Of a stretch of DNA of 44,963 bases, positions 31,988 through 41,200 are shown one piece after another. The translations under genes were made by a program, and so were the position numbers. The stretch lies in assembly GCA_937902925.1 (NCBI GenBank), contig CALFNN010000025.1, forward strand, positions 1 through 44,963, read 5' to 3'. The stretch is from an uncultured Opitutaceae bacterium (GTDB lineage Bacteria > Verrucomicrobiota > Verrucomicrobiia > Opitutales > Opitutaceae). Position 1 is the stretch's first letter; every line of letters starts with the position of its first letter. Below the pieces are notes generated by a model that saw only the letters and a program-made list of their open reading frames with translations, did no database searches and was not told the origin of the DNA.

Positions 31988-34642
31988 TCATTCGGCGCGC
32001 AGGACGGACATCGCGTCGACCCGGCCAGCGCGGCGGGCGGGGAGCCAGCAGGCGATCAAGGCGACGGCGACAAGCAGGAGCGTGGTGCCGGCCAGGACGG
32101 CGGTGCCGTCGAGGTGGATTCCGGTGATGGTGGCGGCAAGAAGCCGCGAAAGCCCGAACGCACCCAGCAGGCCGAGCGTGGAACCGATCAGCGCGAGTTT
32201 CACCCCGGAGGCGAGGACGAGGCGGGTGACGTTCTCGATGCTGGCGCCGAGCGCGAGGCGGATCGCAAATTCACCCGCGCGCTGGGCCATCGTGCGGGCG
32301 ATGATGCCATAGATGCCGAGCGAAGCCAGACCGAGCCCGAGCAGCGCCATGGCGGACAGCATGTCGCGCAGGACGGCGAAGCGATAGTTGGCGCGGACGA
32401 TCGCCGCGTCGGCGGCCTTGAGATTGCGCACCGGCAGATCCGGATCGAGTTCCGCCATCGTCGTGCGAATGCTGGCCTCCAGCGAAACCGGGATCGCGCC
32501 GGTCATGCGCACGGCGATCTCCGTCTGCGGGCGCGGCTCCTGGGCCAGCGGCTGGTAGACCTGGTTGAACACGGGGTTGGGTTCGGCGACCGCCGGCTCC
32601 ACGCTCTTCACGATGCCGACGATTTCGCCCCAGCGGGGGCTGGCGCCGTCCGCGATGGCAAGGCGCCGCCCGAGGGGATTCTCGCGGCCGAACAGGGCCC
32701 GGGCCGTGGATTCGCCGAGCAGGAAAACCTTCGGCGACGCCGCAGTGTCGTGCTCGTCGAAGCCGCGGCCGGCGAGCACGCGGGTGCCGAAGGTATCGAA
32801 ATAGCCCGGACTCACGCCGTTGACCGCCGCGGCCGGTTCGTGGCCCGGTTTGGGACGCTCCTGGCCTTCGACGATGAATTTCCGGATGTCCGTCCAGGCG
32901 AAGAAGGGCGTGAACGACGAGAGGCTGACCGAGGCGACGCCGGGCAGGGCGGCAAGCCGTTGCAGGGCGAGGCGATGGAAGGCGGTGATTTTTTCCGTAT
33001 CCGCGTAGTGGCCGGCCGGCAGAAGGAGCGTGCCGGTGACGAGATGCTCGGAGGTCCAGCCGGCGCGGCGATTGTTCAGTTCATAAAGACCGCGGATGAA
33101 AATGCCGGCGCCCGCGAGCAGGACCATGGCGACCGCAAACTGGCCGATGATGAGGACGTGGCGGAAACGCTGGTGTCCCCGGCCGCCCGTCGTGCCGCGT
33201 CCCCCGCTCTTCAACGTCTGGTTCAGGTCGAGACGCAGGGCATAAAGCGCCGGGGCGAGACCGAAGGCCAGCGCGGTGGCGAGCGAGGCGCCGAAGGTCC
33301 AGGCGAACACCCGCCAGCCGAGCACGAAGACGATCTGGGCGCCGTTGTCGTCGGTGGATCGCGCCGTCATATAATCGCGGAACCAAAACGCGATGAGGAT
33401 GGCGCAGACGCCGCCGGCGAGTGCGAGCAGCAGCGACTCGGCGACCAGCGGTCGCAGCAACTGCGTGCGCGAGGCTCCCAGCGCCGAACGCACCGCGAAC
33501 TCGCGGGCGCGGGCCATCGTGCGGGCGAGGAGGAGGTTGGCGAGGTTGGAGCAGGCGATGAGCAGCACCAGGGCGGAGAGGCCGATAAGCATGCTGAGCA
33601 TCGTCGCGCCATTGCTGTCGAAGATCGTGTCCAGGAGCGCGACGGTGCGCCAGGTGCTCTCCGCGTTGACCGCGGGGAAAGCGGCGGCCTGGCGCGCGCC
33701 GAAACCCGCGACGATGCCGGCGACTTCGGTCCGCGAATGCCCGGGAAAACGCCGGAGGAGAATGCGGTAAGTGGTGGAAGTGCGGTCGGCCCTTTGCTCC
33801 TGGCTGAAGGCCAGCGGCCGGTAGAAATCGATTCCGCCCAGGTGGCGCCCGTCGTTGAGGGCCTCGGGCAGCACGCCGATGACCTCGTGCGGCTCGCCGT
33901 CGATTCGGATGGTCCGGCCGATGATGCCGGGGGCGCCGCCGAAACGGCCGAGCCAGATGCGATGGCTGAGGAGCACCACCCGGTCGCGGCCGGGTGCGGC
34001 CTCTTCCGGGCGGAAATCGCGGCCGAGCTGCGGCGGGAGGCCGAGCAGCACAAGGAGATTGGCGGTGACCCGGATGGTCGAGACCATCTCGGCCGGGTGG
34101 CCGGGCTCCGAAAGGCTCGACTCGCCGATGGTGTAGGCGGCCGCATCGGCATAGGTGCGCTTCACCCGCAGAAAATCGGCGACGCCCGCCGGCGAGAGAT
34201 TACCCAGGTTGGTTTGCGGCGTGGCACGGTAGATGCGCTCCAACTGCGCGCTGTCGGGATAAGGCAGCGGCTTGAACAAGATGCCGTCGAGAATGCTGAA
34301 CATCGCGGTGTTGGCGCCGATGCCGAGCGCGAGCGTGACAATGGCCAGGAGCGTGAAGCCGGGATTGCCGGCGAGCTGGCGCCACGCGAGACGGAAATCC
34401 TTGAACGCCCGCTCGAGCCAGCCCCAACCCCATGTTTCCCGCGCGCGTTCCTGCAGGCTGCCCGCGTTGCCGAAGCGCCGCTGCGCCGCATAGCGGGCCT
34501 CCTCGGCCGGCAGGCCGTCGGCGGCGTAGTCCGCCGCGCGCTGCTCAAGGTGAAAGCTCATTTCCTCGCGCATCTCGGCTTCTGTCTGCCGGCGACGGAA
34601 AAGGTGGCGCAGGCGGCGGGCGAGGCGGCGGAAAGGGGTCAT
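31988..34642 (-). CDS. ADOP-type (MacB/FtsX-like) ABC permease
   Basis: An 884-residue inner-membrane protein of the 'acidobacterial duplicated orphan permease' type. The N-terminus carries the permease prefix domain (FRRRQTEAEMREEMSFHLEQ... YAAQRRFGN). Next is a first MacB-core plus FtsX half (helix at about 97-117, TLAIVTLALGIGANTAMF-type text; periplasmic part; helices near 345-430) and a second half that repeats this plan (helix near 490-515; C-terminal FtsX from about 765). There is no fused ATPase, so it is an 'orphan'. It lies 27 bases after a padR gene of the matching acidobacterial subgroup, the standard pairing. Substrate unknown; MacB relatives export peptides or toxins or transmit mechanical force. 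The family is rare outside Acidobacteriota and some Verrucomicrobiota. Confidence 0.93.
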   Translation of the reverse strand: MTPFRRLARRLRHLFRRRQTEAEMREEMSFHLEQRAADYAADGLPAEEARYAAQRRFGNAGSLQERARETWGWGWLERAFKDFRLAWRQLAGNPGFTLLAIVTLALGIGANTAMFSILDGILFKPLPYPDSAQLERIYRATPQTNLGNLSPAGVADFLRVKRTYADAAAYTIGESSLSEPGHPAEMVSTIRVTANLLVLLGLPPQLGRDFRPEEAAPGRDRVVLLSHRIWLGRFGGAPGIIGRTIRIDGEPHEVIGVLPEALNDGRHLGGIDFYRPLAFSQEQRADRTSTTYRILLRRFPGHSRTEVAGIVAGFGARQAAAFPAVNAESTWRTVALLDTIFDSNGATMLSMLIGLSALVLLIACSNLANLLLARTMARAREFAVRSALGASRTQLLRPLVAESLLLALAGGVCAILIAFWFRDYMTARSTDDNGAQIVFVLGWRVFAWTFGASLATALAFGLAPALYALRLDLNQTLKSGGRGTTGGRGHQRFRHVLIIGQFAVAMVLLAGAGIFIRGLYELNNRRAGWTSEHLVTGTLLLPAGHYADTEKITAFHRLALQRLAALPGVASVSLSSFTPFFAWTDIRKFIVEGQERPKPGHEPAAAVNGVSPGYFDTFGTRVLAGRGFDEHDTAASPKVFLLGESTARALFGRENPLGRRLAIADGASPRWGEIVGIVKSVEPAVAEPNPVFNQVYQPLAQEPRPQTEIAVRMTGAIPVSLEASIRTTMAELDPDLPVRNLKAADAAIVRANYRFAVLRDMLSAMALLGLGLASLGIYGIIARTMAQRAGEFAIRLALGASIENVTRLVLASGVKLALIGSTLGLLGAFGLSRLLAATITGIHLDGTAVLAGTTLLLVAVALIACWLPARRAGRVDAMSVLRAE

Positions 34643-34669
34643 GGGGCACTCCGTTTGAGGATGACGAGG

Positions 34670-34999
34670 TCAGGTCGAATGCATCACCTGCGCAATGATG
34701 GCGGTCATGCGATCCCAGCTGTCCTGCGCAACCTCGAGTTGTTTGCGGCCCGCGCGGGTCAGCGAGTAATATTTCGCGCGGCGGTTGTTCTCGGTCATCT
34801 TCCACTCGGCCTCGATCCAGCCCTTCTCCTCCATCCGGTAAAGCGCCGGATAGAGCGAGCCTTCGTCCACCTGCAGGGCGCTCTTGGAGAGCTGCTCGAG
34901 CTTGTTGGTGATACCCCACCCGTGCAATTCGCCGCGGCTCAGCACGCGGAGGACCAGCATGTCGAGGGTGCCTTGGAAGAGGTCTGCTTTTTGCGCCAT
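34670..34999 (-). CDS. PadR family transcriptional regulator
   Basis: A 109-residue winged-helix repressor. The PadR pattern is clear: QGTLDMLVLRVLSRGELHGW, then 'LQVDEGSLYPALYRMEEKGW' (recognition helix), and the wing 'NNRRAKYYSLTRAGRKQL'. The start is the ATG at 34999. It belongs to the short subgroup encoded with ADOP permeases and is co-transcribed with the permease downstream (27-base gap). It probably represses its own promoter through the inverted repeat upstream and is released by a hydrophobic or phenolic ligand; the ligand is unknown. Confidence 0.93.
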   Translation of the reverse strand: MAQKADLFQGTLDMLVLRVLSRGELHGWGITNKLEQLSKSALQVDEGSLYPALYRMEEKGWIEAEWKMTENNRRAKYYSLTRAGRKQLEVAQDSWDRMTAIIAQVMHST

Positions 35000-35013
35000 G
35001 CGTCTTACCTAGG

Positions 35014-35050
35014 ACGTCTAAGGCAGAAAGCAAGCTTCTTCCTTAGACGC
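35014..35050. promoter_or_regulatory. Inverted-repeat candidate PadR operator
   Basis: CGTCTAAGG at 35015-35023 pairs perfectly with CCTTAGACG at 35041-35049 (9-bp arms, 17-base spacer), 15 to 50 bases upstream of the padR ATG. A third related CGTCTTA lies at 35001-35007. PadR family members act on their own promoters through such spaced palindromes. The spacing and place fit, but no binding data exist. Further on, at 35147-35162, is a GC-rich palindrome GCCGGCC-AA-GGCCGGC just after the GH35 gene; this may be a terminator but has no T-run. Confidence 0.6.
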
Positions 35051-35176
35051 CCCAAGGTTGGACGGCCGGGCGCTCGCCCCGGGGGCGGAGCGCAGGCACG
35101 CGGCGCCAAGCACGGCGCGAAGACTCATCGCGTCCAGCATCGGCCCGCCGGCCAAGGCCGGCCATCGGGCCGGCGG

Positions 35177-36844
35177 TCAGTGGTAGCGGTAGAGCTTCAC
35201 GCGCTGGATCGCGAAACGGCCGGGCTCGAGGCGGACGTGGCGGCCCTGGTGCGTTTGATCGCCGTTGAGCCGGCGCACGTGCCGCCATTGCCCGTCGACG
35301 TAGCGTCCCTCTTCCACGCTGAGGAGGCCGGCCTGATCGCGGCCGCCCCCGGCCGGGTCGAAAGTAATCGTGAGCCCGATGCCGGCGAACAGGAACTCGT
35401 CGTCGCCGAGCGCGACCATCAGCCCGCCGGCTGGAGCCGCGCCGGCCCGGCCGCCGGCCGCCAGCGCCGAATTCTCCGTGCCGATGACGACGGCGAGGCC
35501 ATCCGCGAGCTGCGGCGGGGCGGCGCGTTCGAACGACACATGGAAGATCCAGTTGCCCAGCCGGACCTGCTGCGGCTGCTTGGTCTCCACGCTCTCCTGC
35601 AGAAACCCGGCCGTCAGCCCGCGACCTTGTTTTTCCACGAGCAGGGGCGTGAGCTGCCGCACAAGGTCGAAGCTTGCCGTCAGGTAACCCGCCGCAGGCT
35701 CGGTATTCGACTCGACGGAGAAGGGACAGAACCCGATCGCATCGAGCGCCCCGAACGCGTAGAGCGCGTTCACCGCCGCCTCCGGGCTGCGCATCGCCTC
35801 CGGGATGAAAAGCGGATTGCCGCCGCGCGTGTAAAGTCCCGCCCAGTGGGAAAAATCCTGGAAATAAATGTCCGGCGAAAGAAAATCCAGAGCCGGCGCC
35901 GCCGCGCGCCAGACGTCGATCAGGTGCGGCAAAGGCCCTGCGCTGGGATACTGGCCGGGCTGGTAACCGGGACGGATCAGCGCGGCGTTGGCATACATCG
36001 GCAACGGCAGCTCGGCCTTGCCGGCCGCGGTCACCGCCTGCGTGTAAGTCGCGAAATACCACGCCATGAAGATCTCCTCCCCTGCCGACCCGGCGCCGAA
36101 GACCTCGGCCCAGGTGCCCGACGCCTTGCCGCCAGCGGCGTTCCAGACCGCCAGCAATTCGGGCGCGAGCTGCGCGCGATGCTGCGCGAGGTAGTCCACC
36201 AGTGCCGGCGGCACCGGCGCAGCAAACGCCTTCTCCGCCGCGGGGCTGTGATCGCGCGCCTCGGGGATCATGCCGATCTCGTTTTCCACCTGCACCAGAA
36301 TCACCGTGTGCGCCGCGTCGCTTGTCTTGAGGTGATGCATGAGCGCAGCGAACGCGCGGGCGTCCGTGTCGCGGTTCACCGCGGAAAAGGGCGAGAGAAT
36401 CTCCATCCCGCGACCGGCGGAATCCTGCGCCCGCGGGAAGCGGGTCGGGTCAACCTTCACCCACGCGGGCGCATAGCACGACATGCTGTTCTTCCACGTG
36501 CCGAACCACAGCAGCACGAGGCGCATCCCGTTGGCGCGGGCGTCGGCGATCAGGCCGTCCACGGTGGCGAAATCAAAATTTCCCTCGACCGGCTCGAGCA
36601 CATCCCAGTAGACCGGCGCAACCACGGTATTGAGGTTCATCGCCTTCAGCTTCGGCCAGGAGGCCCGCAGGTAATCCGGCTCGCCGCTGGAGTTGCCAAG
36701 CTCGCCGCCGCGCGCGAGGAACGGCTGGCCGTCGACGATGAGTTGGGTGGCCGTGCCCTGCTTGCGCAACGCGGGCAGGTCGGCGCCGCGCAGCCCGATC
36801 GCCGACAGCGACAACACGACAAGAAGGAAACGGAATGTCTTCAT
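35177..36844 (-). CDS. Secreted GH35-type beta-galactosidase with DUF5597-like C-terminus
   Basis: A 555-residue exported hydrolase from the ATG at 36844 (signal: MKTFRFLLVVLSLSAIGLRG). The barrel carries 'QLIVDGQPFLARGGELGNSS', 'VVAPVYWDVLEPVEGNFDF' and 'VQVENEIG', with E189 as acid/base. PLFIPEAM has E349 as nucleophile. The C-terminal part (from about 430) is a beta-rich domain of the DUF5597 type. This pattern belongs to the GH35/GH42-like group of beta-galactosidases that act on beta-linked galactose in plant or gum polysaccharides. It follows the SGNH hydrolase by 90 bases on the same strand. Confidence 0.9.
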   Translation of the reverse strand: MKTFRFLLVVLSLSAIGLRGADLPALRKQGTATQLIVDGQPFLARGGELGNSSGEPDYLRASWPKLKAMNLNTVVAPVYWDVLEPVEGNFDFATVDGLIADARANGMRLVLLWFGTWKNSMSCYAPAWVKVDPTRFPRAQDSAGRGMEILSPFSAVNRDTDARAFAALMHHLKTSDAAHTVILVQVENEIGMIPEARDHSPAAEKAFAAPVPPALVDYLAQHRAQLAPELLAVWNAAGGKASGTWAEVFGAGSAGEEIFMAWYFATYTQAVTAAGKAELPLPMYANAALIRPGYQPGQYPSAGPLPHLIDVWRAAAPALDFLSPDIYFQDFSHWAGLYTRGGNPLFIPEAMRSPEAAVNALYAFGALDAIGFCPFSVESNTEPAAGYLTASFDLVRQLTPLLVEKQGRGLTAGFLQESVETKQPQQVRLGNWIFHVSFERAAPPQLADGLAVVIGTENSALAAGGRAGAAPAGGLMVALGDDEFLFAGIGLTITFDPAGGGRDQAGLLSVEEGRYVDGQWRHVRRLNGDQTHQGRHVRLEPGRFAIQRVKLYRYH

Positions 36845-36934
36845 GGAGGGGATGGGACGGAGGAGGTCGATGACCAAGCACGTAGCACTTGAAGTCGCAG
36901 CGAAATCAAAACGGCGACGGAGCGACGGTCCGGC

Positions 36935-38176
36935 TCAATTTTTAAACAACGCGAGATCGACCACGCGCGCCATCTCCGCGTAGCCGGCGACGGAAGGGTG
37001 CAGGTGATCGCCGCTGTCGAGGCCCGGTTTCATTCGCTCCGGCTGGTCGGGCGAGCGAAACGCGGCGTCAAAATCAATCACCGCGTCGAAATGCCCGGGG
37101 GCGCGAATCCAGTCGTTGATCGTCTGGCGATCGGCATCGCCATCGGCGCTCCAATAATTCTTGTTGCCGCCAATCGGGGTCATGGTGGCTCCGATCACCC
37201 GGATGCCGTGGGCCCGAGCCCGGGCGATGATCTGCTCGTAAGCACCGATGATGTCGGAGGCGGAGGCGAAAGGCTGACCCTTGGTGCGCGCATCGACGCG
37301 GGTGCCGAGGTCGTTGATGCCCTCCAGCACGATCAGCCAACGCACGCCCGACTGGTCGAGCACGTCGCGACCGAAGCGCGCGAGGGCGTTGGGACCGAGG
37401 CCATCGCGGAGGAGGCGGTTGCCGCCGATGCCCTCGTTCAACACGCCGATGGAGCGCGTGCCGGCGTCGGCCTGGAGCCGGCGCGCGAGTTCGTCGGTCC
37501 AGCGGTTATCGGCATCGGTCGTGCAGCCGTAGCCATCGGTGATCGAATCGCCGAGCACGGCGAGTGCGGCAGCCTGGCCGCCGTCGTCGAGCACCTCGAG
37601 GCCATTGATGAAAAACCAGCGGACGATTTTATTGGCCGCGGGCAACGCGGGCGCCGCGAGATGATCGCCGGTCAGCACATAGGAAGTGGTGCGCGAGCCG
37701 GGATGGGTGGTGAGCGTCGCCGGGACGGAGTTGAAGTAGATCGAGATCGCCACCTCGGACCGGGCGGGGAGAGCGAACTCCAGCGGGTCGGACAGAAACG
37801 AGGCGCCCGCAGGAATCGCGACCGCCGGCTGGCCGTGGAAAAGCAGCGGACGATCCGTGGCCGGGCGAATCGCGCCGCCGGAGCCCGCCAACGCAAGATG
37901 AACGCCCCGCACCGACAGCGCGGTCGCACCGAACGCGTTCGAGAGGCACAGCCGCAATTTCGATCCGCCGATCGAGACGTGGACGATCTGGCGGAGGGTT
38001 GCACCTTCCAAGGTCACGCCGACGGCCGCCGGTTCCTCGGCGCGCGGGGAGGTGGCCCAAGTCCCGACCCATTGGGGCGCAGCGGACAGGGGCGGGAGGA
38101 AAAGCAACGCCAAGGCTGCGGCCAGCCGGCGCGGCGTGAGAATAAGCCCCCTGGCTCGCGAAGGCGGAGATGACAT
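36935..38176 (-). CDS. Secreted SGNH/GDSL hydrolase (esterase-like)
   Basis: A 413-residue exported protein. After an N-terminal signal-like stretch (LAAALALLFLPPLSAAPQWV) comes a beta-sandwich of about 160 residues (VGTWATSPRAEEPAAVG, ...RQIVHVSIGGSKLRLCLSNA), then the SGNH fold. The four blocks are visible: GDSITDGYG (nucleophile Ser), GIGGNRLL, EGINDLG, and the late DxxH (DHLHPSVAGYAEM). The pattern matches the 'GDSL-type esterase with N-terminal domain' seen near polysaccharide loci, where it often removes acetyl or acyl groups. It lies after the TonB receptor terminator and before the GH35 gene. Confidence 0.9.
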   Translation of the reverse strand: MSSPPSRARGLILTPRRLAAALALLFLPPLSAAPQWVGTWATSPRAEEPAAVGVTLEGATLRQIVHVSIGGSKLRLCLSNAFGATALSVRGVHLALAGSGGAIRPATDRPLLFHGQPAVAIPAGASFLSDPLEFALPARSEVAISIYFNSVPATLTTHPGSRTTSYVLTGDHLAAPALPAANKIVRWFFINGLEVLDDGGQAAALAVLGDSITDGYGCTTDADNRWTDELARRLQADAGTRSIGVLNEGIGGNRLLRDGLGPNALARFGRDVLDQSGVRWLIVLEGINDLGTRVDARTKGQPFASASDIIGAYEQIIARARAHGIRVIGATMTPIGGNKNYWSADGDADRQTINDWIRAPGHFDAVIDFDAAFRSPDQPERMKPGLDSGDHLHPSVAGYAEMARVVDLALFKN

Positions 38177-38187
38177 GAGACTCTGAA

Positions 38188-38223
38188 AACAAAAAACCCG
38201 GCCCTCGTCAAAAGGGCCGGGTT
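38188..38223 (-). terminator. Intrinsic terminator after second TonB receptor
   Basis: On the minus strand the stem AACCCGGCCCT/AGGGCCGGGTT (11 bp, 7-base loop, arms at 38213-38223 and 38195-38205 on the plus strand) is followed by a T-run (six As on the plus strand just below the arm). It lies 11 bases past the receptor stop and ahead of the SGNH gene, so the next two genes need readthrough or their own promoter. Confidence 0.9.
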
Positions 38224-38234
38224 GTCACTTCAAT

Positions 38235-41200
38235 TTAGAACGAGAACGTATTCGTCATGAACCATTCCTGAACGGGCGCGGTGCGGACCGAGGCCCAGGT
38301 CTTGCCGTCGGGTTCGACGGAGATCGGAATGAGTCCGTCCTTCTTGCCCACGTTGCGCACGTTGAGCTGGATCTTCCAGTTGATCTTTTCCGACACCTTG
38401 CGTTCGTAGCTGGCCCAGAGATCGAGTCCGTCGTCCGTCGGACCGTAGTAGGGCTTGGTGAGGTCGAAGCTGGCCACCCCACCGGTGCCCGGGACAACCG
38501 GGTAACCGATGACGACCTTGTCCTGCCAGCGGTAGGCGCCACCCACCCCCGCACCCTTCAGCAGGCCTTCGCGGAAGGAATAGTTGGTCTGGAAGTTGTA
38601 GCGCCACTTGCGGAGTTCGGAGGCCGCGGTGCCTTGCTGGAGTTTCAGGAGCGTGTAGGAGCCGCGCCAGTTGACCCAATTCTGCCGCACCTCGTTTCCG
38701 GCAACATAGTTGCCGTTGAACTGGCGCATGTCACCGGCGACGCCGGCAATCTGCTGATCCATGTAGGCCACGAGGTCGTCGAGCGCCTGGCCACCGACGT
38801 TGGTGCGGACCGCGGTGGTCTGGGAGGCGTTGAACCCGACGCGCCAATTCGGCAGCGGATTGGCGGTGAACTCATACTCATAACCCTTCGACTGTGTGTC
38901 GGCCGTCACCGCAAGACCCTGCGGGGCGACCGCCGAATATGGGGCGACCGACGAGACGACGGGCTGGAATTGCGCGGACGGAACGGGTTTTCCGTCGGTC
39001 GATCCGTTGAGGGTCAACGTGGCCGCATAGGTCGCACGATCGGTGAGGGCGGACGCCGTCGTCGGGGTCATGCCCCACGCGCTGAAAAAGCCTTTTGTCG
39101 TGAGGAAATTCTGGATGTTGTTCCACGCGCGGATCGAGGCGTCACGATGGGAGTCCGCTTGCGCCTGCGTTTCCAGGGTGGTGCCGGCGGTGTTTCCACC
39201 CGCGCCATTCAAGTCCGCGACGGGCCTGCCGTTGGCATCCACATAGGCGGGCGTCCAGAAATACCGCTGTCCGGGCGAGTCATTGGTCTGCTCGCGCGTG
39301 TCGTAGGTGTAGCCTGACAATTTATAGAGGAACACATTGCGGAACCGAATACCCTGCTGAATCGTGTTCGCGAGTCCGGTGAGGCTCGCCTGGGTGCTGG
39401 CATTGGCGACGCTGGACTCGTATTTGACCACGCGGAGGGAATACTTGCCATCCTTGGATGACAGCAGGACACCGTAGTCCTTCGTCTTGCCGGTGGGATT
39501 CCCGATCGGGTTGCCGTAGACATCACGTCGCGTGTCCGTGACCTGAAAGTTGTCCGACTTGTTATACTGAAGGCTGACGTTGATCGGCAGGCGGTCTCTG
39601 TCGCCGAAGAACCGGTTCAAGTGCACCACGAGCCCGCCGCTCGTGGAGTGGGCCTTGAAAATCTGGCTGGCCGGCGTCGCATCCGGCAGCCGGTAGACAT
39701 CCGGGTTCAGGTTGAGCTCGCTGCGGTTGAGGGTCACCGGCGACGCGGTAAACGCCTTGCCCCCGACGTCGTCATAGCGCCAGCCGAGGGTGGGAACGAT
39801 GGCGTCGTTCCACAGGAAACCCTGCCACGAGCCGGCATAAGACTGGGTATGGCGCGCGGATAGCTGCGCGAGCGTGAGCAAGGCCGGGTTCGTGCCCATG
39901 TCCGAGGTCAGCACATTATTTTGGAAATTCGAGTTCCAGCCGACATAGTTGGCGGGGTTCGAGGCCTGCGTAAAACCGCCCGTCGGGGGACTGTTCGGGT
40001 CGAAGATGGTCGTAAGGTTGGCGGGAACCGTCCACGACGCGGAGGGGCTGACGCCGGGAAGATTCTTCCACGTCGCGTTAAACTGATAGACGTTTCCGCT
40101 CTGGAGCGTGATCGGAGCCGTAATGCCGGGGATGAGGGCACCGGAAGCGCTGGTCGCACCGGCGATCGACGAGCCAAGATAGATCGCGGACGTCGGCGCG
40201 CGCTGGTTGAAGCCGTTCGTGCTCCCGTCATTCTGATTCCAATAGCCGTCCCACTCCCGGCTGTTCGCATACATCTGCCAGGAACGGTTCTCGGTGTTGT
40301 AGTTTTCGTCGCTGAAGACCCCGTTGAAGACGTGCCGGCCGAGCACCTTTGCCAGGAGGCTTTCCTTGGAAAGGAAATCCGTGGCGCGGAGTTCGCCGAA
40401 GATGGACGCGCGCGAATACTTGCGATCGCTCTGGTAGGAGTTGCCGCTGCCCGCGCCCGTGGGGACGTAAGGCCGGCCGAAGTTCGGATTCGCGGTGAGA
40501 TCCTGATAATTCTTGAGCATGTCGATCGTGATGGTCGGGCCGAAACCGAGGAGGGCCTGGCCGCCGCGCTTGTATTTCTGGCGGTCGAAGCTCACCTCGA
40601 TGCCGACGCGGTCGTTCCATCCCGTCTGCTGGATATCGAGGTTGTAGGCGTTCCAGTGCTCGAATTGCGACGCGGTCGGACCGTCGATCAGATTCTTGTA
40701 GAAGTTGAAGACCGTCGGATCGAGCAACGACATGTTGCGGTATTGCCCGTATTGGTAATTGGCGAGCTTGGCGTTGGTCGCCATCGAGGGCAGCGACGCG
40801 AGGCCGAAAAGCTGGTCGGCATATTTCTGCCCGATGAGGCTTCCCGAGGTGCCGCGGTTGCTGCCGTCGTTGTTGAGCGCACCGGAATTGATATAGCCGC
40901 CCCAGATGCGCTGGAGCTGGCCGGTCGTGCCATCGAGGAACCAGATCGGCTGTTGCTGGTTGGCGATGCCGGCGGTGAGCCACGGATTGGTCGTCGCTCC
41001 GCTCGCCCCGATGTCGTAGCCCGAGTTGACGACCAGCTTGCCCATGCCGCCGAACATGCTGGTGTTGTCGACCGGCCGGAACCAAGGGGTGATGCTGTCG
41101 TTGGGCGTGACGGTGCGCGGCCGGTCCGCCTTGATGTCGCCGTTCTCATACTTCGCCTTGATGCTGGTGTGGAACGCGCGGTTCTTGAACAACTGCGGAT

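Noticed and set aside
31916-36892. A 1658-codon open frame on the plus strand across the ADOP permease, padR and GH35 genes
   Set aside because: It is antisense to three well-supported genes and reads as low-complexity R/A/G/E/H-rich text without domains. In high-GC DNA the opposite strand of strongly biased codons rarely contains stops, so such long shadows are expected.
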